Shown piece by piece: positions 1 to 7,012 of a stretch of DNA of 10,649 nt. The stretch is from contig CAMHDB010000040.1 of NCBI GenBank assembly GCA_946183715.1, positions 1 through 10,649 of the forward strand, in the 5' to 3' direction. Under the pieces are notes generated by a model, which was not told where the DNA came from, searched no databases, and saw nothing but the letters and a program-made list of their open reading frames with translations. The DNA comes from an uncultured Oscillibacter sp. GTDB taxonomy: Bacteria; Bacillota; Clostridia; Oscillospirales; Oscillospiraceae. Both the position numbers and the translations under genes were made by a program. Position 1 is the first letter of the stretch; each line of letters opens with the position of its first letter.

Positions 1-1351
1 CAAACTGCATATCACGGACGAGGCCTTGGAAGCCGCCGTCACGCTGTCGGCACGCTATATCAACGACCGTTTCCTGCCCGACAAGGCCATTGACCTGATG
101 GACGAGGCCGCGTCACGCGTCCGCATGGAGGAAGAGGAACCGTCCGAAGAGCTGAAAAGTCTGGAGGAGAAGATTTCGGCGCTCGCCCGCGACAAGGACG
201 CCGCAATCTCCCGGCAGGACTACGAGACCGCCGCGCAGTTGCGCGACATTGAGAAGAACTATCAGGAGCAGGTCGAGCTTGAGCGCGACCGCCGCCGTAA
301 GAATGCCCGCACACACCGGGATGTCACCGCCGAGGATATCGCGGAAGTCGTCTCCGGCTGGACGGGGATTCCCGTCACGCGCCTGACCGAGGACGAGGGC
401 GAACGCCTCCTGCACATGGAGGAAACCCTGCACAAACGCGTCGTCGGACAGGATGAAGCCGTAAAGGCCGTCGCGCGGGCGATACGGCGCGGGCGCGTGG
501 GCCTCAAAGACCCCCGCCGTCCTACTGGTTCGTTCCTGTTCCTCGGCCCGACGGGCGTCGGCAAAACCGAACTGTGCAAGTCCCTCGCGGAAGTCATGTT
601 CGGCGACGAAAGCGCCATGATTCGTATCGACATGTCGGAGTATATGGAGCGCCACACCGTGTCGCGCCTGATTGGCTCGCCTCCGGGCTACGTCGGGCAC
701 GAGGAGGGCGGACAGCTTACGGAGAAAGTCCGCCGCAAGCCCTACTCCGTCGTGCTGTTCGACGAAATCGAGAAGGCCCACGAGGACGTTTGGAATATTC
801 TGTTGCAAATCCTCGACGACGGGCGCGTGACCGATTCGCAGGGCCGCACCGTCGATTTCAAGAATACCATCATCGTCATGACGAGCAATATCGGGGCGCG
901 CAGCCTGACCGCCGCCGGGACGAAACTCGGGTTCAGTCACGAGAGCGGCGACGCCGAACAGGACGAGGAGAGCGCCTTCCAGAAGGCCAAGGAAACCGTC
1001 ATGGACGAGTTGCGCCGGACGTTCCGCCCGGAGTTCCTGAACCGTATCGACGACATCATCGTATTCCGCGCGCTGACGCAGGACGACATTCAGGAAGTCG
1101 CGCGGCGCATGCTCCGCACGGTCTCCGGGCGTATGAGCGCTATGGGAATCCAGTTGGAGGCCACCGACGAGGCCATCGCCGAACTCGCCAAAGAGGGGTT
1201 CGATAGCAAGTACGGCGCGCGCCCGCTCCGCCGCGCGATTCAGAACAAGGTCGAGGACGCGGTCGCGGAGCGTATGCTTGACGGCACCCTGCACGAGGGC
1301 GACACCGCCAAATTGGTACTGGACGAAAACAAGCTTCTTGTCACGAAGTGA
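1..1351 (+). CDS. clpC: ATP-dependent Clp protease ATP-binding subunit ClpC, C-terminal part (5' end outside window)
   Basis: This is the last 449 residues of a Hsp100 unfoldase, read in frame from base 2. ClpC hexamers unfold substrates and feed them to ClpP in the cytoplasm, and in Firmicutes take part in stress response and protein quality control. The fragment begins at the end of the first AAA+ domain (DRFLPDKAIDLMDEA). A UVR-like middle region follows (DYETAAQLRDIEKN), which separates ClpC from ClpB and ClpA. The second AAA+ domain has Walker A GPTGVGKT at 545-568, the pore segment GSPPGYVGHEEGG, Walker B VVLFDEIEKAH, a sensor-1 region MTSN and the sensor-2 motif GARPLRRAIQ near the end. 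An LGF tripeptide follows sensor 1, where ClpC proteins carry the loop that docks ClpP. The C-terminus looks complete. I am sure of the family; ClpC over ClpE rests on the middle region and the overall match. Confidence 0.95.
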   Translation, partial: KLHITDEALEAAVTLSARYINDRFLPDKAIDLMDEAASRVRMEEEEPSEELKSLEEKISALARDKDAAISRQDYETAAQLRDIEKNYQEQVELERDRRRKNARTHRDVTAEDIAEVVSGWTGIPVTRLTEDEGERLLHMEETLHKRVVGQDEAVKAVARAIRRGRVGLKDPRRPTGSFLFLGPTGVGKTELCKSLAEVMFGDESAMIRIDMSEYMERHTVSRLIGSPPGYVGHEEGGQLTEKVRRKPYSVVLFDEIEKAHEDVWNILLQILDDGRVTDSQGRTVDFKNTIIVMTSNIGARSLTAAGTKLGFSHESGDAEQDEESAFQKAKETVMDELRRTFRPEFLNRIDDIIVFRALTQDDIQEVARRMLRTVSGRMSAMGIQLEATDEAIAELAKEGFDSKYGARPLRRAIQNKVEDAVAERMLDGTLHEGDTAKLVLDENKLLVTK

Positions 1352-1363
1352 CGTGTTGCAAGA

Positions 1364-1399
1364 CAGCCGCCTCTCCCGTCTCAGCGGGGGAGGCGGCTG
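1364..1399 (+). terminator. Strong GC hairpin after clpC, no U-run
   Basis: Bases 1364-1378 pair with 1385-1399 (CAGCCGCCTC with GAGGCGGCTG, extended inward with one G-U pair), leaving a loop of about 6 nt. The hairpin starts 13 nt after the clpC stop. It is followed by CAGTCACGCC rather than a T-run, so it is not a classic intrinsic terminator. It may stabilise the clpC 3' end or act as a partial terminator before dpaA. Confidence 0.55.
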
Positions 1400-1436
1400 C
1401 AGTCACGCCCGGGGCGGGTTTCCCATAGCATGGTAC

Positions 1437-1442
1437 GGGAGG
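1437..1442 (+). promoter_or_regulatory. Ribosome binding site deciding the dpaA start
   Basis: GGGAGG lies 10 nt before ATG 1453 but only 4 nt before the in-frame TTG at 1447. The spacing favours the ATG, which also gives a normal MKKTFGVAGGG start to the Rossmann-like N-terminus. Confidence 0.6.
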
Positions 1443-1452
1443 CGTATTGTGC

Positions 1453-2247
1453 ATGAAGAAAACATTTGGGGTCGCGGGCGGCGGGGAGAGGGGCGCCGGA
1501 CTCGTCCGGCTGTTGCGCGCGGACGGACACACCGTCTACGGCGCGGATTCGCCGGAGCAGGCGTTCGGCGCGGATGTCGTCGTACTCCCCGTGCCGCTCG
1601 TCGACGCCGACGGGCGAATCGCGGGACTGCCGCCGGAGGAAGCGCTGTCTCGTTTCCGGGCCGGACAGCGCCTGTTCGCCGGACTGGTGCCCGAAAACAT
1701 TGCCACAGAGGCGCGGCGGCTCGGGCTCTCCCTCACGGACTACATGAAACACGAACCGCTGGCGATTGCCAACGCCGCCGCCACCGCCGACGCCGCAATC
1801 TGTCTGACGCTGACGCATACCCGGCAGAGCGTGTCGGGCAGGCGCTGCATGGTACTCGGCTTCGGGCGTATCGGGAAACTGCTGTGTCACCGGTTGCGCG
1901 GCGTGGGCGCGGAAGTCACGGCGGCGGCGCGGAATCCGGACGACCGCGCGTGGATACGCGCCCTCGGTATGCGGGCCGTCGACGCGTCGCGCCTCGCAGG
2001 GACACTGGAGCCCTTCCCGATTGTCTACAATACGATTCCCGCGCCGGTACTCGATTCCGGGTTGCTCCGCGAACTCCCGCCCGACTGCTTCCTGATGGAC
2101 CTCGCGTCGACACCTTGTACGGCGTCGCCGGTGCCGCCGGGGGTGACGTACCTGTGGGCGCGGGGCCTGCCGGGACGGGTCGTCCCGCGCGGCGCGGCGG
2201 CCATTCTCCGGGATACGCTGTACGAACTTCTCAGGGAATTGAGGTGA
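1453..2247 (+). CDS. dpaA: Dipicolinate synthase subunit A (SpoVFA/DpaA)
   Basis: This 264-residue protein is the dehydrogenase-like subunit of dipicolinate synthase. With DpaB it makes dipicolinic acid from the lysine-pathway intermediate dihydrodipicolinate (or its hydrated form) in the mother cell, for loading into the spore core. An N-terminal Rossmann-like segment (GVAGGGERG, residues 6-14) is followed by a second nucleotide-binding fold with GFGRIG at 136-141. It shares family landmarks I recall from B. subtilis SpoVFA: YNTIP (192-196), MDLAS (215-219) and GLPGRVVP (238-245). It is somewhat shorter than the roughly 300 residues of the Bacillus protein. dpaB follows 8 nt after the stop, so the two are one transcription unit. 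Expression is expected late in sporulation under sigma-K, but I could not place a convincing promoter. Confidence 0.92.
   Translation: MKKTFGVAGGGERGAGLVRLLRADGHTVYGADSPEQAFGADVVVLPVPLVDADGRIAGLPPEEALSRFRAGQRLFAGLVPENIATEARRLGLSLTDYMKHEPLAIANAAATADAAICLTLTHTRQSVSGRRCMVLGFGRIGKLLCHRLRGVGAEVTAAARNPDDRAWIRALGMRAVDASRLAGTLEPFPIVYNTIPAPVLDSGLLRELPPDCFLMDLASTPCTASPVPPGVTYLWARGLPGRVVPRGAAAILRDTLYELLRELR
2241..2247 (+). promoter_or_regulatory. dpaB ribosome binding site embedded in the dpaA stop
   Basis: GAGGTGA is a near-perfect Shine-Dalgarno 8 nt before the dpaB ATG, and its last three bases are the TGA stop of dpaA. This points to translational coupling and balanced production of the two subunits. 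Confidence 0.8.
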
Positions 2248-2255
2248 CTTCCTGC

Positions 2256-2834
2256 ATGAGACAGGAAAGAATCGGATTCGCCCTTTGCGGCTCCTTCTGT
2301 ACCCACGAGGCCGTACTACGGGCCCTGCGGACGCTGACGGAAATCTATGAGACGGTGATTCCCATCGTATCGGAAATCAGCGCGGCGTCGGACACCCGTT
2401 TCGGCGGCGCCGCCGAATTACTCGAACGCGTCCGGGCGCTGACCGGGCGCGAACCGCTCCGCACGATTCCGGACGTGGAGCCCGTCGGGCCCAAGAAACT
2501 CCTCGACGCGCTGGTTATCGCGCCCGCGACGGGCAACACCATCGCCAAACTCGCCCACGGCGTCACGGACAGCGCCGTGACGATGGCCGCGAAGGCACAT
2601 CTCCGCAACGACAGGCCTATTATACTCGCGGTATCGAGTAACGACGGCCTCTCCGCCGGGGCCAAGAACATCGGGGAACTGCTCGTCCGGAAGAACTACT
2701 ACTTTGTCCCGTTCGGACAGGACAACGCCAGCGCAAAGCCCACGTCGCTGGTCGCGGACTTTTCGCGCCTGCCCGAGACCGTGGACGCCGCTCTCCGTGG
2801 CCGACAGATTCAGCCGCTTTTGCTGGGCGCATAG
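2256..2834 (+). CDS. dpaB: Dipicolinate synthase subunit B (SpoVFB/DpaB)
   Basis: This 192-residue protein belongs to the flavoprotein-like family and is the second subunit of dipicolinate synthase, acting with the upstream DpaA in the mother cell. Recognisable family segments are the N-terminal strand and loop IGFALCGSFCTHEAV (6-20), SDTRFG (45-50), GPKKLLDALVIAPATGNT (78-95), TDS (104-106), the KAHLRN...LAVSSND stretch (113-130) and VPFGQD (151-156). Each lines up with what I know of B. subtilis SpoVFB, and the length is close to the usual 190-200. The reading frame stays open far upstream through dpaA, but the ATG at 2256 behind GAGGTGA is clearly the start. In Bacillus the pair is followed by asd and dapG. 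Here it is followed by a terminator and a convergent operon, so dpaAB stands alone. Confidence 0.94.
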   Translation: MRQERIGFALCGSFCTHEAVLRALRTLTEIYETVIPIVSEISAASDTRFGGAAELLERVRALTGREPLRTIPDVEPVGPKKLLDALVIAPATGNTIAKLAHGVTDSAVTMAAKAHLRNDRPIILAVSSNDGLSAGAKNIGELLVRKNYYFVPFGQDNASAKPTSLVADFSRLPETVDAALRGRQIQPLLLGA

Positions 2835-2840
2835 CAAAAA

Positions 2841-2867
2841 CCCTCCCCGATTACGGCGGAGGGCTTT
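2841..2867. terminator. Bidirectional terminator between dpaB and the sensor kinase gene
   Basis: CCCTCC (2841-2846) pairs with GGAGGG (2858-2863). An inner CCG/CGG stem closes an ATTA loop, with C2857 bulged. On + it is followed by CTTTCGATTT. On - the stem runs straight into five Ts (complement of 2836-2840), a strong intrinsic terminator. It serves both the dpaAB operon and the converging response regulator-kinase operon. Confidence 0.85.
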
Positions 2868-2885
2868 CGATTTCCCGGGAAAGCA

Positions 2886-4271
2886 TTACGCCGTGGGCCT
2901 TTCCGCTTTGCCGGGAAAGCGCACTGTAAAGGCGGCGCCGTTGTCGTTCTCCGCCGTGACGGCGCCCCGGTAGATGTCGGCGACGGACTTCACGATAGAC
3001 AGTCCGATACCGTGTTTGCCGCCCGCGCCCTTGTAGAAGCGCTCAAAAATACGCGGCAAATCGTCGGGGGCGATTCCGGGCCCGTCGTCGGCAATCCGCA
3101 CGACGGCGCCGGAGGCGTCAGCGTGACAGGAAAGCCGGATTTCCGCCGCCGCGTAGCGGATGGCGTTCGAGAGCAGATTCCCGAAAAGCTGTCGGGCGTC
3201 GCGCTCGCGGATGGCGAAGAGTACCGGGTCGGCGTCGAAGTCGAACGCAAACGACAGCCCCCGGCGTTCGGCCTCGGCGCGCTGTTCCGATACGCACAGC
3301 GACAGCGTGTCGCGCAAGTCGACGGGCTGCGCCTCCTCTTCCGGCGCGGCCTTGCCCAGACGCGACAGGTACAGCAAATCCTCCACGAACCCGCCCAGCC
3401 TGTCCGCCTCCGCAAGGATGATTTTCCCCGACACTTCCGGGTTCATGATTCCGTAGACTATCCCCTCGGCGTTGCCCCGGATGGATGTCAGCGGCGTGCG
3501 CAACTCGTGGGAGACGTTCTGAAAGAAAGTCTCCTGCTTGCGGTTGGCCTTCTGCAACTCTTCCGCCATACGGTTCATTGCCTCCGCGAGGCGGCTGAAC
3601 TCCTCGTCGTGGAAACGGAACGCGCGCCGCTGGAAGTCGCCGCGCCCGATTTCCCCGGCGAACGCCGACAAATCCTGTATGGGCTCGGCGAACGAGCGCG
3701 CAATCCAGCGGCTGAGGAGCACCGACAGCGCCCACGCCGACAGAATCACGCCCAGCAACACGATATTGACCGTGCGGGTAAAGGCCTGTATGGCGGTCAC
3801 GTCGACGTAGCAGACGACGTAGGCGTCGGACTGCGCGGGGTCGCGGGCCACGGAGACAATATAGGTACCGCTGTCGAGGTCGACGGTCTTTTTGCGAATC
3901 GTGTCGCTGACGGCATGCCCGGAGGCGAAGTAGTCCGACAGCTCCTCCCCGATTTCCCGGTCGCCGTTGAGGGCGTCGCGGATATTACAAGCCCCGTCGA
4001 GCAGTACGGCGCTCCCCCTGACGCCTGTCAATTTGTCCTGTCCGCCGTCGAACCTGCGCCCCCTGCCGTTCGGGGGTTTCCGGGTACCCCCGCCGCGACG
4101 CTCCGCGACTACCCCGCTCAGGATGGAATCCAACTGTTCCGAGGCCCGGCTGTGTACGTAGCCCCGGATGAACAGGTTGAACGTCACCGCCACGGAGAGC
4201 AGTATCAGCGACGTGAGCACAATCAGGGTCAGCAGAATGCGGGTACGGATGGGCCAGCGCCGCGCGGTCAC
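2886..4271 (-). CDS. Membrane sensor histidine kinase with HAMP domain
   Basis: This 461-residue inner-membrane kinase is the sensor half of a two-component system. Transmembrane helix 1 is at about 11-34. An extracytoplasmic sensing region (about 35-167) contains an unusual basic, Gly-rich stretch at 58-80. Helix 2 is at about 168-190, and a HAMP linker follows to about 243. The HisKA domain carries NVSHELRTPLTS with phospho-acceptor His255. The ATPase domain has the N box NLLSNAIRYA (365-374), G1 DDGPGI (395-400), F box FERFYKG (409-415) and G2 GIGLSI (421-426), so it should be active. The GTG start overlaps the regulator's stop as GTGA, giving translational coupling behind a weak G-run ribosome site. 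The signal cannot be read from the sequence. Confidence 0.93.
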   Translation of the reverse strand: MTARRWPIRTRILLTLIVLTSLILLSVAVTFNLFIRGYVHSRASEQLDSILSGVVAERRGGGTRKPPNGRGRRFDGGQDKLTGVRGSAVLLDGACNIRDALNGDREIGEELSDYFASGHAVSDTIRKKTVDLDSGTYIVSVARDPAQSDAYVVCYVDVTAIQAFTRTVNIVLLGVILSAWALSVLLSRWIARSFAEPIQDLSAFAGEIGRGDFQRRAFRFHDEEFSRLAEAMNRMAEELQKANRKQETFFQNVSHELRTPLTSIRGNAEGIVYGIMNPEVSGKIILAEADRLGGFVEDLLYLSRLGKAAPEEEAQPVDLRDTLSLCVSEQRAEAERRGLSFAFDFDADPVLFAIRERDARQLFGNLLSNAIRYAAAEIRLSCHADASGAVVRIADDGPGIAPDDLPRIFERFYKGAGGKHGIGLSIVKSVADIYRGAVTAENDNGAAFTVRFPGKAERPTA

Positions 4272-4969
4272 GGTTTGCCCCCGTCGGCGGTAAGGCGGAA
4301 CCCGTAGCCCCAGACGGCCTCTATCGCCACGCCGCAGCCGTCGAGCTTCTGCCGGAGGCGGCGGACGGTGTCGTCGGTGGCGCGTGTTTCGACGGCGGTG
4401 CCGAAGCCCCAGACCTGATTGAGCAATTCCTCCCGGGATACCGCCTGTTCGGCGTGTAACATGAGGTACTTTAACAACTCGTACTCCGTGGGCGTCAGCG
4501 ACAGCGGCACGCGCCCCCGCAGGATATGCCGCGCGGGTTCGTCGAGCGTCAGCCCGCCCGCGGTCACGGCGACGGGCGCGGCGCGCTTCTGGCTCTCGAA
4601 GTCGATACGGCGGAAAATCGCGCGTACCCGCATGACAAGCGACATCGCCGAAAACGGCTTTGTCATGTAGTCGTCACTGCCTAGGCCCAGCCCCATGGCG
4701 TAGTCGGTCTCGGAATCGCGCGCCGTGAGCATGATAATCGGTACCGTACTCGTCTTGCGCAGTTCCGTGCAGACTTCAAAGCCGCTCGAACCGGGCATCA
4801 TCACGTCCAGTATGACTAAATCGCATTCCCGTTCCAGAAAGCGTTGCAGGAGCAGGTCGCCCGTGGGGAAGTCCTCCACCTCGAAGCCGTCGCTCTCCAG
4901 AAACGTCTTGATAATCTGCCTGATATTTCCGTCGTCGTCGGCGACGTAGATTTTTTTCGCCCCGTCCAT
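4268..4969 (-). CDS. OmpR/PhoB-family response regulator
   Basis: This 233-residue cytoplasmic DNA-binding regulator is presumably phosphorylated by the kinase encoded just downstream. The receiver domain shows the acidic cluster DDD (11-13), phospho-acceptor Asp55 in LVILDVMMPG, Thr82 in IIMLTARD and Lys104 in MTKPFS. A linker (about 122-135) leads to a winged-helix domain with SLTPTEYELLKYL, SREELLNQVWG and the recognition-helix region ATDDTVRRLRQKLD, ending in the WGYGFRL wing. I chose ATG 4969. An upstream in-frame ATG at 4996 lies inside the TATAAT box of the promoter and so cannot be in the transcript. The likely leader is only about 20 nt, with a GGGGGGA ribosome site. Which system this is orthologous to is unclear, so no symbol is given. 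Confidence 0.93.
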   Translation of the reverse strand: MDGAKKIYVADDDGNIRQIIKTFLESDGFEVEDFPTGDLLLQRFLERECDLVILDVMMPGSSGFEVCTELRKTSTVPIIMLTARDSETDYAMGLGLGSDDYMTKPFSAMSLVMRVRAIFRRIDFESQKRAAPVAVTAGGLTLDEPARHILRGRVPLSLTPTEYELLKYLMLHAEQAVSREELLNQVWGFGTAVETRATDDTVRRLRQKLDGCGVAIEAVWGYGFRLTADGGKP

Positions 4970-4994
4970 ACGCGTCCCCCCGTTCGTTTCCGCC

Positions 4995-5023
4995 ATTATA
5001 CCAAGCCGCCGCCCGTCAGGCAA
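4995..5023 (-). promoter_or_regulatory. Vegetative (sigma-A type) promoter for the response regulator-kinase operon
   Basis: Read on the - strand, TTGCCT (5023-5018) and a perfect TATAAT (5000-4995) are separated by 17 nt. The start point should fall near 4988, about 20 nt before the regulator ATG. A second TTGCCT lies 7 nt further upstream (5030-5025). Confidence 0.8.
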
Positions 5024-5057
5024 TAGGCAAATCTGCCGCAGTTTTCGCGGCGCATGG

Positions 5058-5086
5058 TAGACTAGCGCGCGTTTTTATGGTATACT
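5058..5086 (+). promoter_or_regulatory. Extended -10 promoter for the 421-residue unknown protein
   Basis: TAGACT (5058-5063) and TATACT (5081-5086) are 17 nt apart, and TGG directly precedes the -10, giving the extended form TGGTATACT. Transcription would start near 5093, giving a leader of about 25 nt. The promoter is divergent from that of the two-component operon; the two -35 boxes are separated by about 34 nt. Confidence 0.75.
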
Positions 5087-5102
5087 CCCGTCAGTGACTT
5101 GC

Positions 5103-5110
5103 AAAGGAGG
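5103..5110 (+). promoter_or_regulatory. Ribosome binding site deciding the start at 5118
   Basis: AAAGGAGG, a full Shine-Dalgarno, ends 7 nt before ATG 5118. An in-frame GTG at 5094 would lie upstream of this site and almost on the predicted transcription start, so it is rejected. Confidence 0.85.
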
Positions 5111-5117
5111 ACAGCCT

Positions 5118-6383
5118 ATGTTTACGGATGAGCTGTACGAGGCGGCGTTCGCGTACAGGAACACCAAGTTATGGAAGCAACTGTTTGACAGCGAACTGTT
5201 CGCGGTTCGCTTTGCGGACGGGGAAATCGGTTACTGCTGCGTCATGGGCCTTGCCGGGGAACACATCGCGCTGGCGGTGTACGTCGGGGAGGAGGGGTTC
5301 CAGAGCTTCCGGGAGCTGGCGTTCCGCGAGGACGACGAGGACGAGGAGCCGGATATCAGCTGGATGTTCCGCCAGTCGTGCTTGCAGTGCGCGTTCGGGA
5401 GCCGGGACGATTTGAGCGAGGAGGAGTTGTCGGAGGCGCGGGGCTACACGCAGTCGCACAGAATCCGTATGCGCGGCGCGCACGCGTGGCCCAACTTCAC
5501 GAAGTCCGCGCGCTACCGGATACCGTGGCGCTTGGAGGGCGAGCAGGACGAACGGCGCATGACCGAGGCCTTACGGGCGGGCGTGGAGCTGGCGGAAATC
5601 CTGAAGAAGCGCTCTAAGGACGACATCGGGCTGTACCCGGTGGACGAGGAGACGCAGAGACTGCCGCTGCTGACGCCGCTGGATACCGGCTACGCGCTGA
5701 GTACGACGCCGGTGCCGCCGGAGTGGGAGGAGGAGTTCCCGGAGCCGTCGCCGCTGGAGGCCGGACAGGTCGACGAACTGTTGAAATTGCGCAAGCGGGG
5801 CGTCTACGACTGCGAGCTGATTCGCCTGCCGGGCCTTCTCGAAGGGCAGGCCGACGCCGAGGAGGCCCCGTACTTTCCGGCGCTGGTGCTCTGCGCCGAC
5901 GCCAAGACGGGACAAATGCTGGCGACGAACGCCGTCACCGACTACGACACGCGCCCGGAATCCCTGCGCGACGAGTTCCTCCGCGCCCTTGTGGACAGCG
6001 GCGAGTGTCCGCGGGCCGTGCGGGTGCGCAACGAGCAGACGCGGGCGCTGTTGTCGAACCTCTGCATAGAGGGGCACATTCTCTTCAGCGTGGAGGAGAA
6101 TCTGCCGGGGCTGGACGGCGCGCGCGAACAGGTCTTGAGCATGTTGCGCAAGACGGGTGGCGCGCTGTGGGACGACGACGAGGACGAGGACGAGGACGAC
6201 GAGGACGAAATCGACGTTGAGGCCGCGCTGGCGGAGGCGGTCGACGACTTAATGAACATGTCGGACGCGGAGCTGAAGCGCCTCCCGCCCATGATGATAC
6301 GTCAGGTTCTGGAAATGGCGAACTTCGGCTTTGTCCCGCAGGAACTCCAACTCCGCTTGCGTCGGCTGTTCAAGAACCTGTGA
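5118..6383 (+). CDS. Uncharacterised acidic 421-residue protein (resembles DUF7309/DUF6930-type proteins)
   Basis: I do not know its function. There is no signal peptide or transmembrane helix, so it is probably cytoplasmic. The N-terminal third has an alpha-beta pattern with LFAVRFADGEIGYCCVMG (27-44) and HIALAVYVGEEGFQSF (49-64), then Cys88 and Cys91. This recalls Firmicute proteins annotated with DUF7309 at the N-terminus. A middle region includes YFPALVLCADAKTGQMLA (252-269), which recalls DUF6930. A run of 13 acidic residues at 352-364 precedes a helical C-terminus ending in basic LRLRRLFKNL. The family assignment is from memory and unchecked. It has its own promoter and terminator, so it is a single-gene unit. 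It shares an intergenic region with the two-component operon, which may or may not regulate it. Gene reality is near certain given promoter, ribosome site and terminator. Confidence 0.85.
   Translation: MFTDELYEAAFAYRNTKLWKQLFDSELFAVRFADGEIGYCCVMGLAGEHIALAVYVGEEGFQSFRELAFREDDEDEEPDISWMFRQSCLQCAFGSRDDLSEEELSEARGYTQSHRIRMRGAHAWPNFTKSARYRIPWRLEGEQDERRMTEALRAGVELAEILKKRSKDDIGLYPVDEETQRLPLLTPLDTGYALSTTPVPPEWEEEFPEPSPLEAGQVDELLKLRKRGVYDCELIRLPGLLEGQADAEEAPYFPALVLCADAKTGQMLATNAVTDYDTRPESLRDEFLRALVDSGECPRAVRVRNEQTRALLSNLCIEGHILFSVEENLPGLDGAREQVLSMLRKTGGALWDDDEDEDEDDEDEIDVEAALAEAVDDLMNMSDAELKRLPPMMIRQVLEMANFGFVPQELQLRLRRLFKNL
6171..6209 (+). repeat. GAC/GAG triplet tract encoding an acidic run
   Basis: Thirteen consecutive GAC or GAG codons encode Asp and Glu residues 352-364 of the unknown acidic protein. 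A shorter similar tract lies near 5328-5349 (EDDEDEE). The triplet periodicity could allow in-frame length change by slippage. Confidence 0.7.
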
Positions 6384-6435
6384 GGCGTGGCGCCTTGGGC
6401 GCGTCCGGTTTTCAGCCTTCCCCGCGCACGCGACA

Positions 6436-6471
6436 AAAGAGACGGCTTCCGGTGGCGGAAACCGTCTCTTT
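6436..6471. terminator. Bidirectional terminator between the acidic protein gene and the nitroreductase gene
   Basis: AAAGAGACGG (6436-6445) pairs with CCGTCTCTTT (6462-6471). After one C/A mismatch, TTCCG (6447-6451) pairs with CGGAA (6456-6460) around a GTGG loop. Arms are A-rich on one side and T-rich on the other, so it works in both directions. It sits between convergent genes ending at 6383 and 6476. Confidence 0.88.
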
Positions 6472-6475
6472 GCTG

Positions 6476-6988
6476 TTAGATATGCCTCACGAACTCCGGC
6501 AGGGGCTTGCGGTTGTGGTGGAGCTGTGAGGGGTGGGCGTTTTCGGCGGGGTAGCCGAGGGACAGCAACGCAATCGGGACAGTTCCGGCCATCTCCGGGA
6601 AGGATTCGAGGAGCTTGTCGGGCTGGAACATGCCGATATAGGTCGTGCCGAGGCCGAGGTCGGCGGCCTGCAACATCATCTGGGTTGCGGCGATTGCGGC
6701 GTCAATCTCGCCGTGGTCCTTGCCGTCGTACTCCCGCTTCCACGACACCAAGGGGTCGTAGGCCACCACGAGCATGACGGGCGGGTGGAAGTGCGACGCC
6801 GTGCAGGCGTCGACTTTTTCCAGCGCCTCCCTGCTTTCCAGCACAAAGATTCTCTGCGGCTGGAAATTGTGCGCCGTGGGGGCGCTCTGCGCGGCCTTGA
6901 GGACGAGTTCGAGTTTGGCGGGCTCTACGGGCGCGTCGCTGTAGCGGCGTAGCGAGTAGCGCGCCTCCGAAAGGGTCTTGAAATCCAT
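6476..6988 (-). CDS. Nitroreductase family protein (FMN-dependent oxidoreductase)
   Basis: This 170-residue cytoplasmic flavoprotein belongs to the nitroreductase superfamily, whose members reduce nitroaromatics, quinones, flavins or related substrates with NAD(P)H. Signature segments are the N-terminal RYSLRRYSDAPV (10-21) and SAPTAHNFQPQRIFVL (35-50), with Arg and Asn positions that usually bind FMN. The helix with DHGEIDAAIAATQMMLQAADLG (91-112) carries on into LGTTYIGMF, and the HHNRKPLPEFV tail is at 157-167. At 170 residues it is of the short class, and the physiological substrate cannot be told. AAAGGAGA at 7003-6996 gives a 7-nt spacing to the ATG. It lies 63 nt after rplL on the same strand, beyond a GC hairpin, so it may be read partly by readthrough from the ribosomal protein operon. 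Confidence 0.93.
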   Translation of the reverse strand: MDFKTLSEARYSLRRYSDAPVEPAKLELVLKAAQSAPTAHNFQPQRIFVLESREALEKVDACTASHFHPPVMLVVAYDPLVSWKREYDGKDHGEIDAAIAATQMMLQAADLGLGTTYIGMFQPDKLLESFPEMAGTVPIALLSLGYPAENAHPSQLHHNRKPLPEFVRHI

Positions 6989-7012
6989 AGCGGCGTCTCC
7001 TTTACATAGTAC

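Noticed and set aside
113..1294. 393-codon open frame on the - strand across clpC
   Set aside because: It is antisense to a highly conserved gene; GC-driven open frame.
1405..1432. Sigma-K-like boxes before dpaA (AC at 1405-1406 and CATAGCATG at 1424-1432)
   Set aside because: The CATA and the spacing are suggestive, but the start point would fall on the ribosome binding site at 1437-1442, leaving almost no leader. The match is too weak to annotate as a promoter.
1278..2255. Upstream extension of the dpaB frame back into clpC
   Set aside because: It overlaps all of dpaA in another frame. The real start is ATG 2256, set by GAGGTGA and the family N-terminus.
2871..2882. Perfect 12-bp palindrome TTTCCCGGGAAA just after the dpaB/kinase terminator
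   Set aside because: It has no loop for an RNA hairpin and no nearby promoter. It is more likely part of the 3' flank than a protein site, although a binding site cannot be excluded.
3012..4307. 431-codon open frame on the + strand across the histidine kinase gene
   Set aside because: It is a shadow of the kinase, which has every catalytic motif. No ribosome site or promoter supports it.
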